From assembly GCA_027625915.1 (NCBI GenBank), contig JANTQA010000048.1, forward strand, positions 2,852,001-2,916,000: a DNA stretch of 64,000 nucleotides. The letters run 5' to 3'. The DNA is from Anaeramoeba flamelloides. Lineage: Eukaryota > Metamonada > Anaeramoebidae. The first letter of the stretch is position 1. Each line of letters opens with the position of its first letter. The position numbers and the translations under genes are program-made. The notes under the pieces were generated by a model. It saw only the letters and a program-made list of their open reading frames with translations. It was not told the origin of the DNA and did no database searches. Below, one piece after another: positions 34,091 through 45,680 of this stretch.

Positions 34091-35381
34091 TAATATTTTC
34101 ATAATCTTTTTTTAATAATATCAAAATTTTGGAATATTTATCGAAAAAAATGAAAAAATTGTATTTTTCAATTATCACTTTCTTTATGAAAATTAAAAAA
34201 CTATTATTTGAGAAAAAAAAATTAAAACATCACAATACGATCTTAAATAATGAAATGAATATCATTATTATTAACATTTTTTAAAAAAATAAAACCAAAA
34301 GTTTGTTTGTTATATATTTCTTTTTTTACAAAATAGTAAATTAAAATTAATATTCACACTATTAATGTTTATCTTTTAGAAATACCAAATAAAAATTTTT
34401 AATTCATATTATTGTTTAAACAGTTAGTCTAAATTTTTGAACTATTAAATTATTTTTTATAGTTTTTAAATAATATTTTAGTAAATTTCAATTGGAAATG
34501 TTAAATTGTATAATAGGGGTTATAGCCTAATGTAAAATAAATGTTGATCTGATCTAATTGGAAATTTGAAAAAAACTGAATTTTTTTTTTTTTTTCAGTT
34601 GGTTTCTATTAATAGTATTTGTTTTACAAAATAAAAAAGACACATCTTGGAAAGTTTATCAATTTTCAAACGTTTTAAAACAGAAAACATGTTTAGTGAT
34701 TAGGTAGAGTTTAAAAAATCCAAAATTATACAATGTCCTTTATTTCGAAATGCAAAACCCCTTTGTTAAATGGAAAAATGATAATTTCCATTATTTATTA
34801 TGGCTTCTAACATGATTATGTCCTACATGCACCTGTCAAACGATCGATACAAGAATAAAAAAAAATTTAAGAATATAAAATATTTGTAATATTAAACTCT
34901 AATTTTTTTTAATTCACAAAATTTTAGCAAAAATGAATTTCCTATTCACTTTGCTATAACATATTACAAATTTTTCGTGAAATGCATGAACTTTTTTTTT
35001 GTCTTTCAAATATTAATTCGGAAGATACAGAAAAAAATATATTTCAACCCACAAGCCTGAAAAAAAAAAATTTAAACACCTTTTTCAAAACTGTTATTGA
35101 TATTTGGTGATGTTTAATATGTGTGTATCTAAAATATCAGAACATTATTTAATTAAAAAATAAGCGAAAAAAAAAAGATTTTATAAAAAATTTTTAAAAA
35201 CAGGATAATTTTATTAATATTTGAAAACAAAATAAATATAAAGTACAAATAATAATTAGTAATAATTCGATGAATTATTAAAAAAAAGCAAAATAATAAT
35301 TATATTTTTTTTTTTATTTTTTTTTATTAAATTATTATTTTTTTAAAAAGACGAAACTAATTATTTATCATGTTATACATA
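34091..35381. other. Intergenic, nothing recognised
   Basis: AT-rich spacer downstream of the GOST gene's last exon. No coding-like frame. Confidence 0.6.
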
Positions 35382-38190
35382 TTAATCAGTATTATCATCA
35401 AGTTGCTTTGTTTGAAATGCAATTTGAATATCATTTTCGACAGGATTTTCAATAATAATTGTATCCATTTCATACATATCCTCTTCATCTTCAGATTCAA
35501 ATTCCTGATCAATTTTTTCATATTCTTTACGAAGTCTAAAGATATAAAGCAAAGAACAAAAAAATAGGAAAACTATCGTTTTAAAAATTAGATATCCATA
35601 TTGGTAATGTTGATCGCCCAATACAAAGCTCCCTATACAAAACCATAAAACAGAAAAGCATATAAAGGACATCACACTTCTTTGAAATTTCCTTTAGAGT
35701 TTGCAAATAGTTGTATAATAAATAATCAAATAAAGAATATAAAGAATATATAAAAGTATTAAATAAAAAAAAAAAAAGATGGAAAAGAAAAATATTATGT
35801 TAGAATTGGAAAGTTATGAGAATATTAAAGAAGGTAATAGAGCGAAATGGGCGAAAGTAGGTAAAAAGAAGAAAAAAAATTTAAAATACTTGTAAATATT
35901 GTTTTTTATAAACATATAAGAACTTCATTTTGTTAGTTAAGAGACAACAAAAATTATAAATATCAAATATTGTGTTGTATTGAGAATTAAATGATTGGTT
36001 AGTAATAACCATAACAATACTTTCAGCGCCCATATTATCAGGGATAAACATTTATTCCCATTTTTTTATAAAAAATCAAAAATAATTCTCATTTTAATTA
36101 GATTAGGTACATTTAATTTTTATTTACTTCTTTTTAAAATCATATTATTTAGTATTATAATATTTTTAATTCTTATAATTCTATTTTTTGGAATTTTGTG
36201 GTGAACTCTGGATATAATATTTTTATATTCACAACAAATTTACAAATAATATATTTTTTAAGAGAACTGATAATGAAACAGTAGTAACGTGTACAACTTA
36301 TAACACGAAGTTCATGGGGGTTGGAATCTTCGTAACCACATTGTTTTTGATCGTTTATCATTTTTTCAAAAAGTCATCAATATGTAAATGTAATTCAAAA
36401 CCAGGCTTATGCTTTATAGAACCACTAATTTTATGGAGAAATTGTCTGACCGATTTTTGGACTATTAGAAAAAATTGGACGAAATAGGAATTGGAAGAAG
36501 ATCCCTCTCAATTTATGCAGTGGATCAGATTCTTGAGAGAATTGAACCTATTCGCTCTCTAACTCGGTTAAACAATATCTCTAATTCAAATGGGGGATTC
36601 GGGCACACGGGTGGACTTTTAGTACCCACTCTTTAATGGAAAAAAAAATAAAAATATAAATAAACATTTTTTTATCAATCCAGCCTTATCTACTAATTTA
36701 TGCGAATTATTATTTTTCGTATTTTTTTTTTATTTCGCGTTTTCGTTTAAAACTGATAAATTATTCAAAATCTCTTTATAAAAAAATTTAAAAATACAGA
36801 TTTGATAGATCACTTGGTCTATTTTCAGTTTTTGTTACCCAAATTTTTGTTTAAAAATTGGTAATTCAAAATTTCCAGTAGAGCGTAACTATTTATTTGC
36901 AATAAGTTCCGATGAATTAAAATAGGAAATATTGAAAACTGGTTTCAATTTGAATTAGATAAGAATGGTAAATTGTTTTGGCGAAGACGCTTAAAATAAA
37001 AAATTTTGAGTTTTTTTCATTTACATAAAAGAATGTTTTTTAATTCCTTTCCTGAGATTTTCCTGTTATCGATATCGATCTTCAATAATTTCAGAAGTGA
37101 CTTGTGATAAGATATTCATAAAATTTTTTTTGAAAAATTTGTGATCAAAAAATAAATGATTAAAAAATGATTAAAAAAATTACCCTTCATAAAAATTATT
37201 TCCAATACTACTGCTATTTTAAAAAAGCGAGGACTTTTTTTTTTTTTTTTAAGATTGGTAAAATTAAAACTTTTTTCCAATTTTCTATTTTAATAAAGTT
37301 CCATACTTTATTGAAATTAAAACTTTCCTAAAAATAAGTTTTAATAAAGTGAGTTTCAAAAAATATTAAAAGTGCTTTTCTTCCCACCCCATCATCTACT
37401 TAACATTTAAAAGTTTATTTATTTTGTTTTGATAAAATTGAAAATTCAGAAAAAAATGTTTTTATGAAAAATAGTCCTCTCTTTTCTAAAACTTATTTTT
37501 AGGAAAGTTTTAATTTCAATAAAGTATGGAACTTTATTAAAATAGAAAATTGGAAAAAAGTTTTAATTTTATCAATCTTAAAAAAAAAAAAAAAAAAGTC
37601 CTCACTTTTTTAAAATAGCTATACACATAAACAAAATGATTTCTAAAAAGAAAAAAAAAAAATCAAAAAGAATTTCAAAAAATCCCCTTCAAAATCAAAT
37701 CTAGAGAATAATTTAAAATAAGTTTGTTAAGTTCGAGTTGTAAATTCAAAAAAATTTCGCAATTCCGAACTTATGAGTTGTTATACAAAATTTAAAAAAA
37801 TAAATAAATTTTTCGCCAGTAAACTGAAGTTTAAAAAGCCTAATTACAAAAAATATAAAGTATAAGTTATATTGCTTAAATTTAAGGTTCATTCTTCACA
37901 AAAGTGAAAACATAAACTCAAACGCGCAATGCTCTTGTTTTCATAATACTACAATATTGTTTTTTCAACTAATTTACAAATCTTCGGATTTTTCACAAAT
38001 TTGTATTTTTACAAAAATTAATTTTTTTTTGAAATTTTTAAAAGTTCCAAGTTTACGAAATAAATTGGCCAAGTGAAAAAAATAGATTACTCAACCAATA
38101 AATTAATTAATGATCGTATTTCAGAATTTGGCAGCCTCAGCAATAATAAAAAATTAAAAATTAAAAAAAGAAAGAAGGGAGAAGATAGAA

Positions 38191-38222
<32 letters not shown>

Positions 38223-39576
38223 AAAAAAACAATGGAAAGTCACAAACATTAACAAAAATTTTTTTAAAAGCATAACATTATCGTCTGCAGGTATTGTACG
38301 AATCGTAAAATTTAATCTGTTCATTGTTTCCCTTGTGTAAATATATAAAAACAAAACAAAGTTAATTGCTAAAAAGATATTTGACAAATTGTAAATCCTC
38401 AGAGACTCCTGTACGTTGAAAATGACAATTAACACTGAAAGAACGATTGAAATAACATTGATGTAAACGTTTTGCTTGACTGTTAATTGGAATAAAATTA
38501 CTGACCAGCCATAAGAGACATACATCACGCCTGCTAAAAGGAAATAGAAGGTAAAGAATTCGACAATAAAATATAGCACCAATAGATATGTTGGTACCTT
38601 CCCACTTTGCGATAATGCCGTCCAATAAAAGTAAATAACAACTAAATGTAAGATCTTTGAAATCAGTAGAGCAGTCAAAAATTTGTGCAGTTTTATGGAG
38701 CTGCAATAGCGAACCCAATTTACAATCCACAAGCACAAAACCGTGATATAGAACCCGAGTGTCAGCAATGTGAACTTTGGTATTAAAAAATAGCTATTGG
38801 ACAAATAGCTACCAGGGTTTTTAAAAATCGAGTCAATGTCGTACTCGATCGTTTCGGATTCGCAGTGCAACAAAATAAAATAATAAAACTTTTCCTCCTT
38901 GAACACTTTGTTAATTTCATACTCCCCTTTTTCCAATTCTTTGTACCACTCACATGGCCATTTGTGTTCCTTGCATGCTTTGTCCGCAAATGTTGTTTGT
39001 TCTTTGTTCACTTCTTCAGGTGTACAAAAGTTTATTGATAAAGATTTGGAATTTTTTGGTCTAAAAGTATTTTTGTTTGTTTTTTTTTTTTTTTTTGTTT
39101 GTTGAAGTTGAAGAAAAATTGAAAAAATGGATCAGAGATTGTTTGTTTTTTGTAAAAATGTTATGTGTTCCAATTGTTTTAATTTTTATCAAAAATTTAA
39201 AAGATTGACATTGTTTTAATTTGGTTTTGTAGTAGTTTTTGTTTTTGTTTTAGATGTAAAAAAAAACAATTTATCGAATTAAAGATCAAAATCAAAAAGA
39301 AAAAGCCTGAAAAAAAAAAACTTGTTCGTTAGCGCAAGGAAAGATTTGTGCAATCGTTTTTAGGCTGTTTTGGTTTGAAAATAAAAAAAAAAAAAATATT
39401 TTGAAAAAAGATACTCACTCATATTTAATTGTCAAATTCATTACCCCACCTTTGTTGAAACCAAACTTGTCAAATGTTGTTAGAGTTACATCCGTTTTTA
39501 TTTGATAGTGTTCAATAGCTGCATGTGAAAATAAAAAAAAAAGAACGATTAAAATGAAATGTGAAACACAAAGCAT
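35382..39576 (-). CDS. GOST-type seven-transmembrane protein (GPR107/TMEM87/TMEM145-like)
   Basis: Three exons: 39576-39419, 39060 to about 38254, and 35691-35382. The first, too short to stand out alone, supplies ATG, a signal peptide (MLCVSHFILIVLFFLFSHA) and the opening of the GOST ectodomain (TTFDKFGFNKGGVMNLTIKY). Junction 1 is GA|GTGAGT...TTTTAG|A and restores Glu. Exon 2 carries the rest of a short Cys-containing ectodomain and membrane segments 1-5; exon 3 carries segments 6-7 and an acidic cytosolic tail. The exon 2 donor is either 38254 (TT|GTTAAT) or 38248 (AT|GTTTGT); both fit the phase-2 acceptor AG|GAAATTT and give 424 or 426 residues. GOST proteins sit in Golgi and endosomal membranes and are linked to trafficking; some may act as receptors or channels. 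The exact subfamily is unclear because the ectodomain is short. Confidence 0.83.
36280..36640. other. Unexplained higher-GC island in the GOST intron
   Basis: Within the 2.56 kb intron the sequence becomes less homopolymeric, with words such as TTCATGGGGGTTGGAATCTT, AGAAGATCCCTCTCAATTT and GGGGGATTCGGGCACACGGG. It reads neither as a long frame nor as a tRNA. It may be a decayed coding segment or a structured RNA; nothing decisive is visible. Confidence 0.35.
37214..37619. mobile_element. Foldback (inverted-repeat) element in the GOST intron
   Basis: About 406 bp with arms of roughly 130 bp that are inverted copies: GCTATTTTAAAAAAGYGAGG then ACTTTTTT..., TTTTTTCCAATTTTCTATTT, TAATAAAGTTCCATACTTTA, TTGAAATTAAAACTTTCC and TAAAAATAAGTTTTA. 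The centre is a short unique spacer. No coding capacity. The arms begin TATTTTAAAA and end TTTTAAAATA, so a TA target duplication inside the terminal words is possible but the boundary is not certain. Confidence 0.85.
38195..38221. repeat. (GAAA)n microsatellite
   Basis: Short GAAA tetranucleotide run just downstream of the GOST exon 2 donor, inside the intron. Confidence 0.85.
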
Positions 39577-42159
39577 ATGAAAAAAACAAAATTAACAAAA
39601 ATGATCATGCGATTTGCTAAAATTTTAATAATTTTGGGTAATAGTTGATTGTTCTTTTGAATACAATATCGAAAGAATTAAAATTTGAGTTCTCTTTTCA
39701 GAAAATAAAATCAGAGGTAAGGATTTTTTGTTAATAAATTTCTTGGCTTTGTAACAAACTTGGTTCTTATAAAAACTTTTAATTTATTCAGTTTTTGTCT
39801 TTTACAAAATATTAAGTCTACAACTTGTATAAATAAATCAAATGAGATGTGTTTGAGAAGTAAAAATAAACAAAATAATTTGAATGGTTATGTTTGAAAG
39901 AAAATTTTAATTGGTTTTTGGAATTATTTTCAAAAATAAAAAATCACAAGTAAAAAAAAGATACAAAGTTTGAATTGTTATTTACTTGAACATTTTGAAA
40001 AAAGGTTGTGAATTTATTCGTTTTGTTTTTAAAGTATTAAAAGAAACAATAATAAATAATATTTTTACTTTAAAAGTTTTTTTAACTTTCAAGTAAAGTT
40101 AGAACTTGAAGGGTTTTAAACTTGGAGTTATTTTATAAAGGTATAATAAAAATGTTTTCAAAAGTATCTTTAAAACAATTACTAAACTTTGGTTGACTTA
40201 TTTTCAGGGATTTATTAATAAAGTATAATCTTATACTTTTTTAAAATGACTTTGATCAAATTGAAATTGTAACTAGTTAAGGCATTAACATCATCACAGA
40301 TATGTCTATAATTAAAGCGTGGTGTAATGGGGGGTAAATATTATTGGTAGAACATGGTTTACATGAATCTTATAAATCTATTAAACATATTATTGTACAA
40401 TCAAAGATTGGATTTTTAACTAATGATTTATTAAAAAAAATTGTCTTATTTTGGAAGATTTTTTTTCAATTTCTTTTCCAAATCTAAAAATAAAAACTTC
40501 AAATAATACTATTCCGCTTATTGAAAAATTCATATTTAGAACCCAATAAATCAACTTTTTTTAAATGAATGAATTATGAATATTCAATGATTAATACTAC
40601 AAAAAAAATTAAAAACTGATAATTTTTTTTTCCTTTATATAAAGATAATGGTAACATTAAATATTTCTGAAATAATTTGTTAAAATAATATTTATTGTTA
40701 ATTATTTAATTTTTTAGAAACTAATCTGCTTTTGGAAACAAATTTAACAAAGATATGTTTCCAACTTTGATATCTTTAATGATGGATTCAACCACTTTTA
40801 ATATTTGTGTAAGACAACTTTTTTTCTAAAATTATTGGACTTTTTTATACTTTATGAAGAATCATTTTTAATTAATGAGATCATCAAATAATATTATTTG
40901 ATTAATCGGATTTTTAAGAATTTTTGGAACCATCAAGTAGGAACTTGATTTTTATCAACTGGCAGTGTACAATAATTCTAGACTTCTTTGGGATTGATCT
41001 TAATTAAATAAGTTCAATTTTAATTTAAGTGTTGGTAGAGATTCCTTTTAATGTAAATGACAATATATTATTTAACTTGAAGGGATAACGAGAACAATAA
41101 TCTTGTTAATATCGTACATTTTGGGTTTATATCAGAATTTTGTTGTAATTTGGTAAAATTATTTTGACAGTCTCAATCTGACATTTATCAAAAATGGTTT
41201 TAAATCAAAATCTTCTTATTTTACTTACTTGGGGCTTCATTTTAATTTTTAATAGAGTTTTGTGTAATTGTATTTATTTATTAGAATGCCAAGTTAAAAA
41301 AAGTTCAACATCTATTGTCTTGATTTGGTAATAAAAACAGTAATTTCAATAAAAAAAAGATATTTGATATTCAAAATCCAATTTTGATTATATATGGAGA
41401 ATAAAAATAGTCCAGTTGTTGTAGTATTGGGTAATTTCTATCAAACATCAAATTTTTCTATGAATTTGATCTAATGGTATATTGATATTATTCAAAAAAA
41501 ATTTCATTTTATCTTTTTTTTTTTTTTTTTTTTTGGTTCTTGTTGCAGAGTTAAAAAAGAGCTGGATACTATCTGAATTTTCTGATTTGGGGCCTAAAAC
41601 GTAACATAATGGCTAATGAAAATGATTTAAGAATCAGTAAATTAAGAGAAAGGTTAAAATATTATAAATTTGTTGATTTTTACTAAATAATTTTGAAAAA
41701 AAATTTATTGATTAATCCAAAACTTTTTTCAATTTTAAAATAATAATTTTTTTTTTTTACCTATTATCACCAGTTCATCCAGCTTCCATTTGAGGGATAT
41801 TTATATACCTGTCCTCAACTCTAAAAATATTTGAAAAAAAACTAAATAGCCTTTTCATAATGCAATTTTGATTTTCCAAACTTGATAACCAATTTTCGGA
41901 TTTCTATAAAAGTAAAATACTTTGTAACATAAAATAAACCATTTTTTGAAAAAAAACTAATATTGTCTATTTTAATGAGATCTCTTCTACTCAATATTCT
42001 TTAAAGTCAATGAGTGTGTTGTTGTTCATGAAATTAATAATCTATGTACCCAAATTCTTATTAGTCCTTCATCAACCTTATCAGGCAAAAATATATACAT
42101 TGATCAAAAGAATGCTTGCACAACAACGATAAAATCCTTGTTTTAAAATATAATCCATG
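39577..42159. other. Intergenic, diverged repeats only
   Basis: About 2.6 kb between the divergent GOST and WH1-CRIB genes. The stretch 40730-41000 shares blocks (ACAAATTTAACAAAGATAT, CAACTTTGA) with DENN intron 1 at 23811-24060. Otherwise nothing recognised. Confidence 0.5.
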
Positions 42160-42610
42160 TTTTTTTTTTTTCTTGTTCCAATCTAACATCCAATTCACTG
42201 GCCAATAGTATATATAAGTTCAAATCAATTTTGAAGGTAAATTCTTTAATATTTTCAGTAAAATTTTGTATTCGGAATGAACTTGAGTTGAAAATTTTCC
42301 ATAATATTCTCAATTTTTTTTGGAATTTTTTTGTTTTTTTTTCATAAAAATTTTCATAGAAATTAAAACTCTATTTTAAGAGATATATTTCCCGATTTGA
42401 TCCTGTATTTTTCGAATTTCTGTTTAAATAATTAGAACTTTAGGAAATTAGTACCATATTTAATGAGCGTTTGTTGCCATTTTCTTTGATCATTGATGTA
42501 TGGTCTGCTATAACAAAAAACCAGCTTTTTATTTTGCAACACATATTAAACTTTTTTGCACATATTATTTTGAAAACAGTATTGTAAAATTTAAAAGACA
42601 AAATTTAGTC
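42160..42610. repeat. 450 bp repeat, copy 1 (left of WH1-CRIB gene)
   Basis: Collinear and same orientation as 45230-45680. Shared landmarks: CTTGTTCCAATNNAACATCCA, CCAATAGTATA, AAGTTCAAATCAATTTTGAA, GGTAAA, ATATTTTCAGTAAAATTT, then TTAGAACTNTANGAAAT, TTTCTTTGATCA and GCTTTTTATTTTG. Identity is high in the first 120 bp and drops afterwards. No terminal repeats or coding frame seen. Confidence 0.8.
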
Positions 42611-42950
42611 TGTATTAAAGAGTAGTGAAGGTGTTCAAAAAGGATAAGAAGCTAAATTAGATATTTTTTATTTTGATACAAAATGATAGCAAATTAACTA
42701 AAGATTAAACATAAAATTGAAAAAGTAAAAAGTATAATTATTTCACAATTTTTTACCCGTAAAATTAAAAGTTTGATAAAGATTTTTTACTGTGTTGTTT
42801 TTTTATCAAAAATATCACTAAAAGAATCTTCAATATAATAAAAGCAAATTTTTCCAAGTTTAACTCGACAAACTAAAAGATAATTTATTTTTTTTATATT
42901 TTTAAACAACACTTTGAATTCCTTTCTTTAAAGAAAAAGAGAAAAAAAAA

Positions 42951-43499
42951 ATGAACACAACTGCACTTATCACAAGCGAAGAACTTAAAAAGATCAAAGA
43001 CTTAGTATCACCTGACTATTTAATTACTTATTCTGTTGCAAGGTTATATTTCACAGAAGATGATATCATTGATTGGATCTTTTCTGGCATCATGGGAGCT
43101 GTAATTGCTGTTCAAACAGAAAAAACATCCTACATCAAGATTGTGGATCTTGAGACATTCCAAGTGAAATTTGAACACGAAATATATTTTGATATGAATT
43201 ACAAAACCTATTTGGGGTTTGTCCATGTTTGGGAATCACACAATTGTGTTTTTGCACTTTCCTTTGCAGACGACGACGATGCTGCAAAGTTTAAAGACAA
43301 CATCGAAAGTCTGATCCCCTCAAAGAAAAAGAAAAAGAACCAAAAAAAAAAGAATGAAAAAAATATGTCAGTCTCAGAGCCAACACAAATTAAACACCAA
43401 GGTCACGTGGGGTTGGACAAAACAGGCGAATTTACAGGTACGCTCCTAAAGGATTTGCAAGATGGGAAAATTGATAACAAACTTGGTAATAAAAAATAA
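42951..43499 (+). CDS. WH1 (EVH1)-CRIB mini-protein, WASP-N-terminus-like
   Basis: A single-exon 182-residue protein from ATG 42951 to TAA 43499. Residues about 20-120 have the WH1 pattern (YSVARLYF, WIFSGIMGAVIAVQ, then the beta strands around YLGFVHVWESHNCVFALSFA) and end in an acidic loop and helix. A Lys-rich linker (125-138) leads to a CRIB/GTPase-binding motif VSEPTQIKHQGHVG (141-154), followed by LDKTGEFTG. In WASP proteins WH1 binds proline-rich partners such as WIP and CRIB binds Cdc42/Rac, releasing the VCA region to activate Arp2/3. Here the protein stops 20 residues after the CRIB motif: there is no proline-rich segment and no VCA. I saw no convincing downstream exon, although AAACTTG|GTAATA near the stop could serve as a donor. 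A Rho-GTPase-responsive adaptor or competitor of full WASP is inferred. Confidence 0.88.
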   Translation: MNTTALITSEELKKIKDLVSPDYLITYSVARLYFTEDDIIDWIFSGIMGAVIAVQTEKTSYIKIVDLETFQVKFEHEIYFDMNYKTYLGFVHVWESHNCVFALSFADDDDAAKFKDNIESLIPSKKKKKNQKKKNEKNMSVSEPTQIKHQGHVGLDKTGEFTGTLLKDLQDGKIDNKLGNKK

Positions 43500-43718
43500 A
43501 AGGAAATTTTTTTACTTTCTTTAAAAAATCAAAAAAAAAAGAGAGAAATATTATTTTTTTTTTTTTTCATTTTCTAAAAAAAGAGCCAATACAGAGCCTA
43601 ACAAATATTTGGAACGACAATAATTTCAATTCCCAGACTTACTTCAAGCCAAGCTTTTTTAGTTAATTTGTTCCAAACCAAAAAGACAATCTTGGTCTTT
43701 TTTTTTTTTTATTTGTTT

Positions 43719-44700
43719 TTAATCTAGGGTTGTGGTTTGTAGAAAAAAGACAAGTGTTTGAATTATTTTTTGATTTAACAAATAACTTCTAACCCTTCTC
43801 CTAATTACCTTTTTAATAAAAAAAAAAACAACAACAATTATTTTTTCTTTTTCATTTTCTTTTTCATTTTCTTTTTCTTTTTTTCCAAGTTTTTGTCCTA
43901 AAAATTTTAATTTTAACTTCTCACAGCATTGATAAACTTTTGTATTTGAGTAAAGGATCAAGTTAAAGTTCAAATTGTTGTGCTGTAAACAAAAATCATA
44001 CAATTTTTTTTCCTTTTTTGGAAAGAAATGTTGGTTGTAACAATTGGTGATAAATCCAAAAAAATCGAAAACTTCTTATTCCAGTGTTTCATTTTTCTAT
44101 TTTTTTTCACACTATTATAATCTTGAATCACATTGGTGTAAATGGAAATAAACTCGTAAAAAAATTGATATTCAAAAATAGTCTTTAAAAGGAAATATTT
44201 GAAAAGTAGAGTTCAGGACTATTCATATTTTTTGTGAACCTTCAGATTACATTTATGACAAATACCATCTTCGTGGTAAACAAATGACAGAGAGTAAAAG
44301 AGATCTTGTTCAAATTGAAAATATTGGTTTTTTTTCGAAAAATTGTTCTTTTTAAACATAAAAACCCTTTTCTGTTCTTAAAATTCGAAATTTACCTGTA
44401 AATTTTCGAAAATGAAAATCTTTAATGTGAAATACGATCTAAATTATTTTCATTGTCAATCATGTTTGCCTTCAGGTGTATAGTAAAAACTTGAAAAAGA
44501 AGTTGGATCCAAAAATTAGTATTATCAAAAAAAAATCTATTTTGGATTTATTGTTTAGGACTTTCAACAGTAGAGCTATAATTTCGTTTTTTAATCATAC
44601 CAACGAGAAACAGAAAAGAGTGTTTTTGACTTTGGTTGTCTCTTGTTGCTTTTTAGAATTTAAAGTATTGGTTGAAAAGCTATTTATAAATATTTTTTTT
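43719..44700 (-). pseudogene. Decayed or fragmented coding region, family unknown
   Basis: On the minus strand several stretches read as protein but do not form one continuous gene: NSKKQQETTKVKNTLFCFS near 44.6 kb, a piece with EDGICHKCNLKVHKKYE near 44.25 kb, and one with FGFITNCYNQHFFPKK then NLNFNLILYSNTKVYQCC near 44.0 kb that runs into an Asn/Glu/Lys tract. The frame changes between pieces more often than the GT and AG dinucleotides can explain, so I call it a broken gene with at least three breaks, though a many-exon gene is not excluded. Family not recognised; the CxxC pair suggests a metal site. It lies tail to tail with the WH1-CRIB gene. Confidence 0.4.
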
Positions 44701-45229
44701 TAAACGTAAAATAAAATGCAAAAATAAAAATTTAAAGTTGAATAGTTTTATTTATTTTGAAGAATCTTAAAAGACTGACCTTTGGTTCTTATCTTAACAT
44801 TATATCATGGTATTTTTATTTTATGTTTGAAAAAAATTTAATATATTATCATTTTAAAAAGACTGTGAAAAATAAAACATCTATAAAACAAACAAGACAA
44901 TAAAGTTTCCAGATCTAATTGTAAATGTGAAAAATTTGACAGTGTTGACTTCTGGTTTTCAACTCTTTTTTTTATTTGAACTTTCTCTCTAATTTAAAAG
45001 GAACAAGATCTTTGTTAGATCCGTAAAAAAAAAAGATCATAAACAATCTTTAGATCGTTCATTTTTCGTTTTGTACTTATGATGAAAGTTTTTGATATTT
45101 AACAACTGTTTGTAAGCTGAACTGAGCCAAGAAAATGATTTAATTGAAGAAAATTAACAATATTGAATTTGTTTATGAGTAATACAGTGATCAAAAAAAT
45201 GTGTGCAAAACTACAATAACAAGTGCTTC

Positions 45230-45680
45230 TGAATATAATCTGTTCTTTTTTTTCTTCTTGTTCCAATACAACATCCAATTTACTGTCCAATAGTATACCT
45301 AAGTTCAAATCAATTTTGAAGGTAAACTCGATGGATATTTTCAGTAAAATTTAAATTATTAATACGATTTGTTCAAAAATTTTTCATAATGTACCTCTAT
45401 TTTTTTGAATTTTTTGTTTTTTTGATAAAAATTTACTTAAAAATTAACTCTATTTTTTGAGATTTTTTTCTCAATTTGACCCTTCATTATTATAATTACC
45501 ATTTAAATATTAGAACTCTAAGAAATCAATACCATTGTAAATGAGGGTTTATTGTTGGTTTCTTTGATCACTTGATATTTTCCTTCTGTAACAAAAAAAT
45601 ACGCTTTTTATTTTGAAACACGGATGAAACCTTTTTGTATGCTTTATTTTAAAAAAAGTATTATCATAAAGAATTTTTTA
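45230..45680. repeat. 450 bp repeat, copy 2 (right of WH1-CRIB gene)
   Basis: Partner of 42160-42610 in direct orientation, about 3.07 kb apart. The pair brackets the WH1-CRIB gene and the decayed coding region. Confidence 0.8.

Noticed and set aside
35779-35895. 38-codon plus-strand frame starting MEKKNIMLELESYEN
   Set aside because: Possible but unsupported: short, Lys-rich, antisense to the start of the GOST intron, and without a motif.
35995-36361. Two short opposed frames in the GOST intron
   Set aside because: Hydrophobic AT-rich readings without motifs; they lie in spliced-out sequence.
36460-36650. Possible tRNA on the minus strand (GGTTCAATTC resembles a B box)
   Set aside because: No A box at suitable spacing and the T stem cannot pair.
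44236-44330. Plus-strand reading containing YDKYHLRGKQMTESKRDL
   Set aside because: Short, no start, and overlaps a minus-strand frame with ATG and a CxxC motif; both cannot be right, and neither extends.
44476-44703. 75-codon plus-strand frame beginning at GTG
   Set aside because: Starts at a non-ATG codon, and the opposite strand reads more like protein; no splice partners were found.
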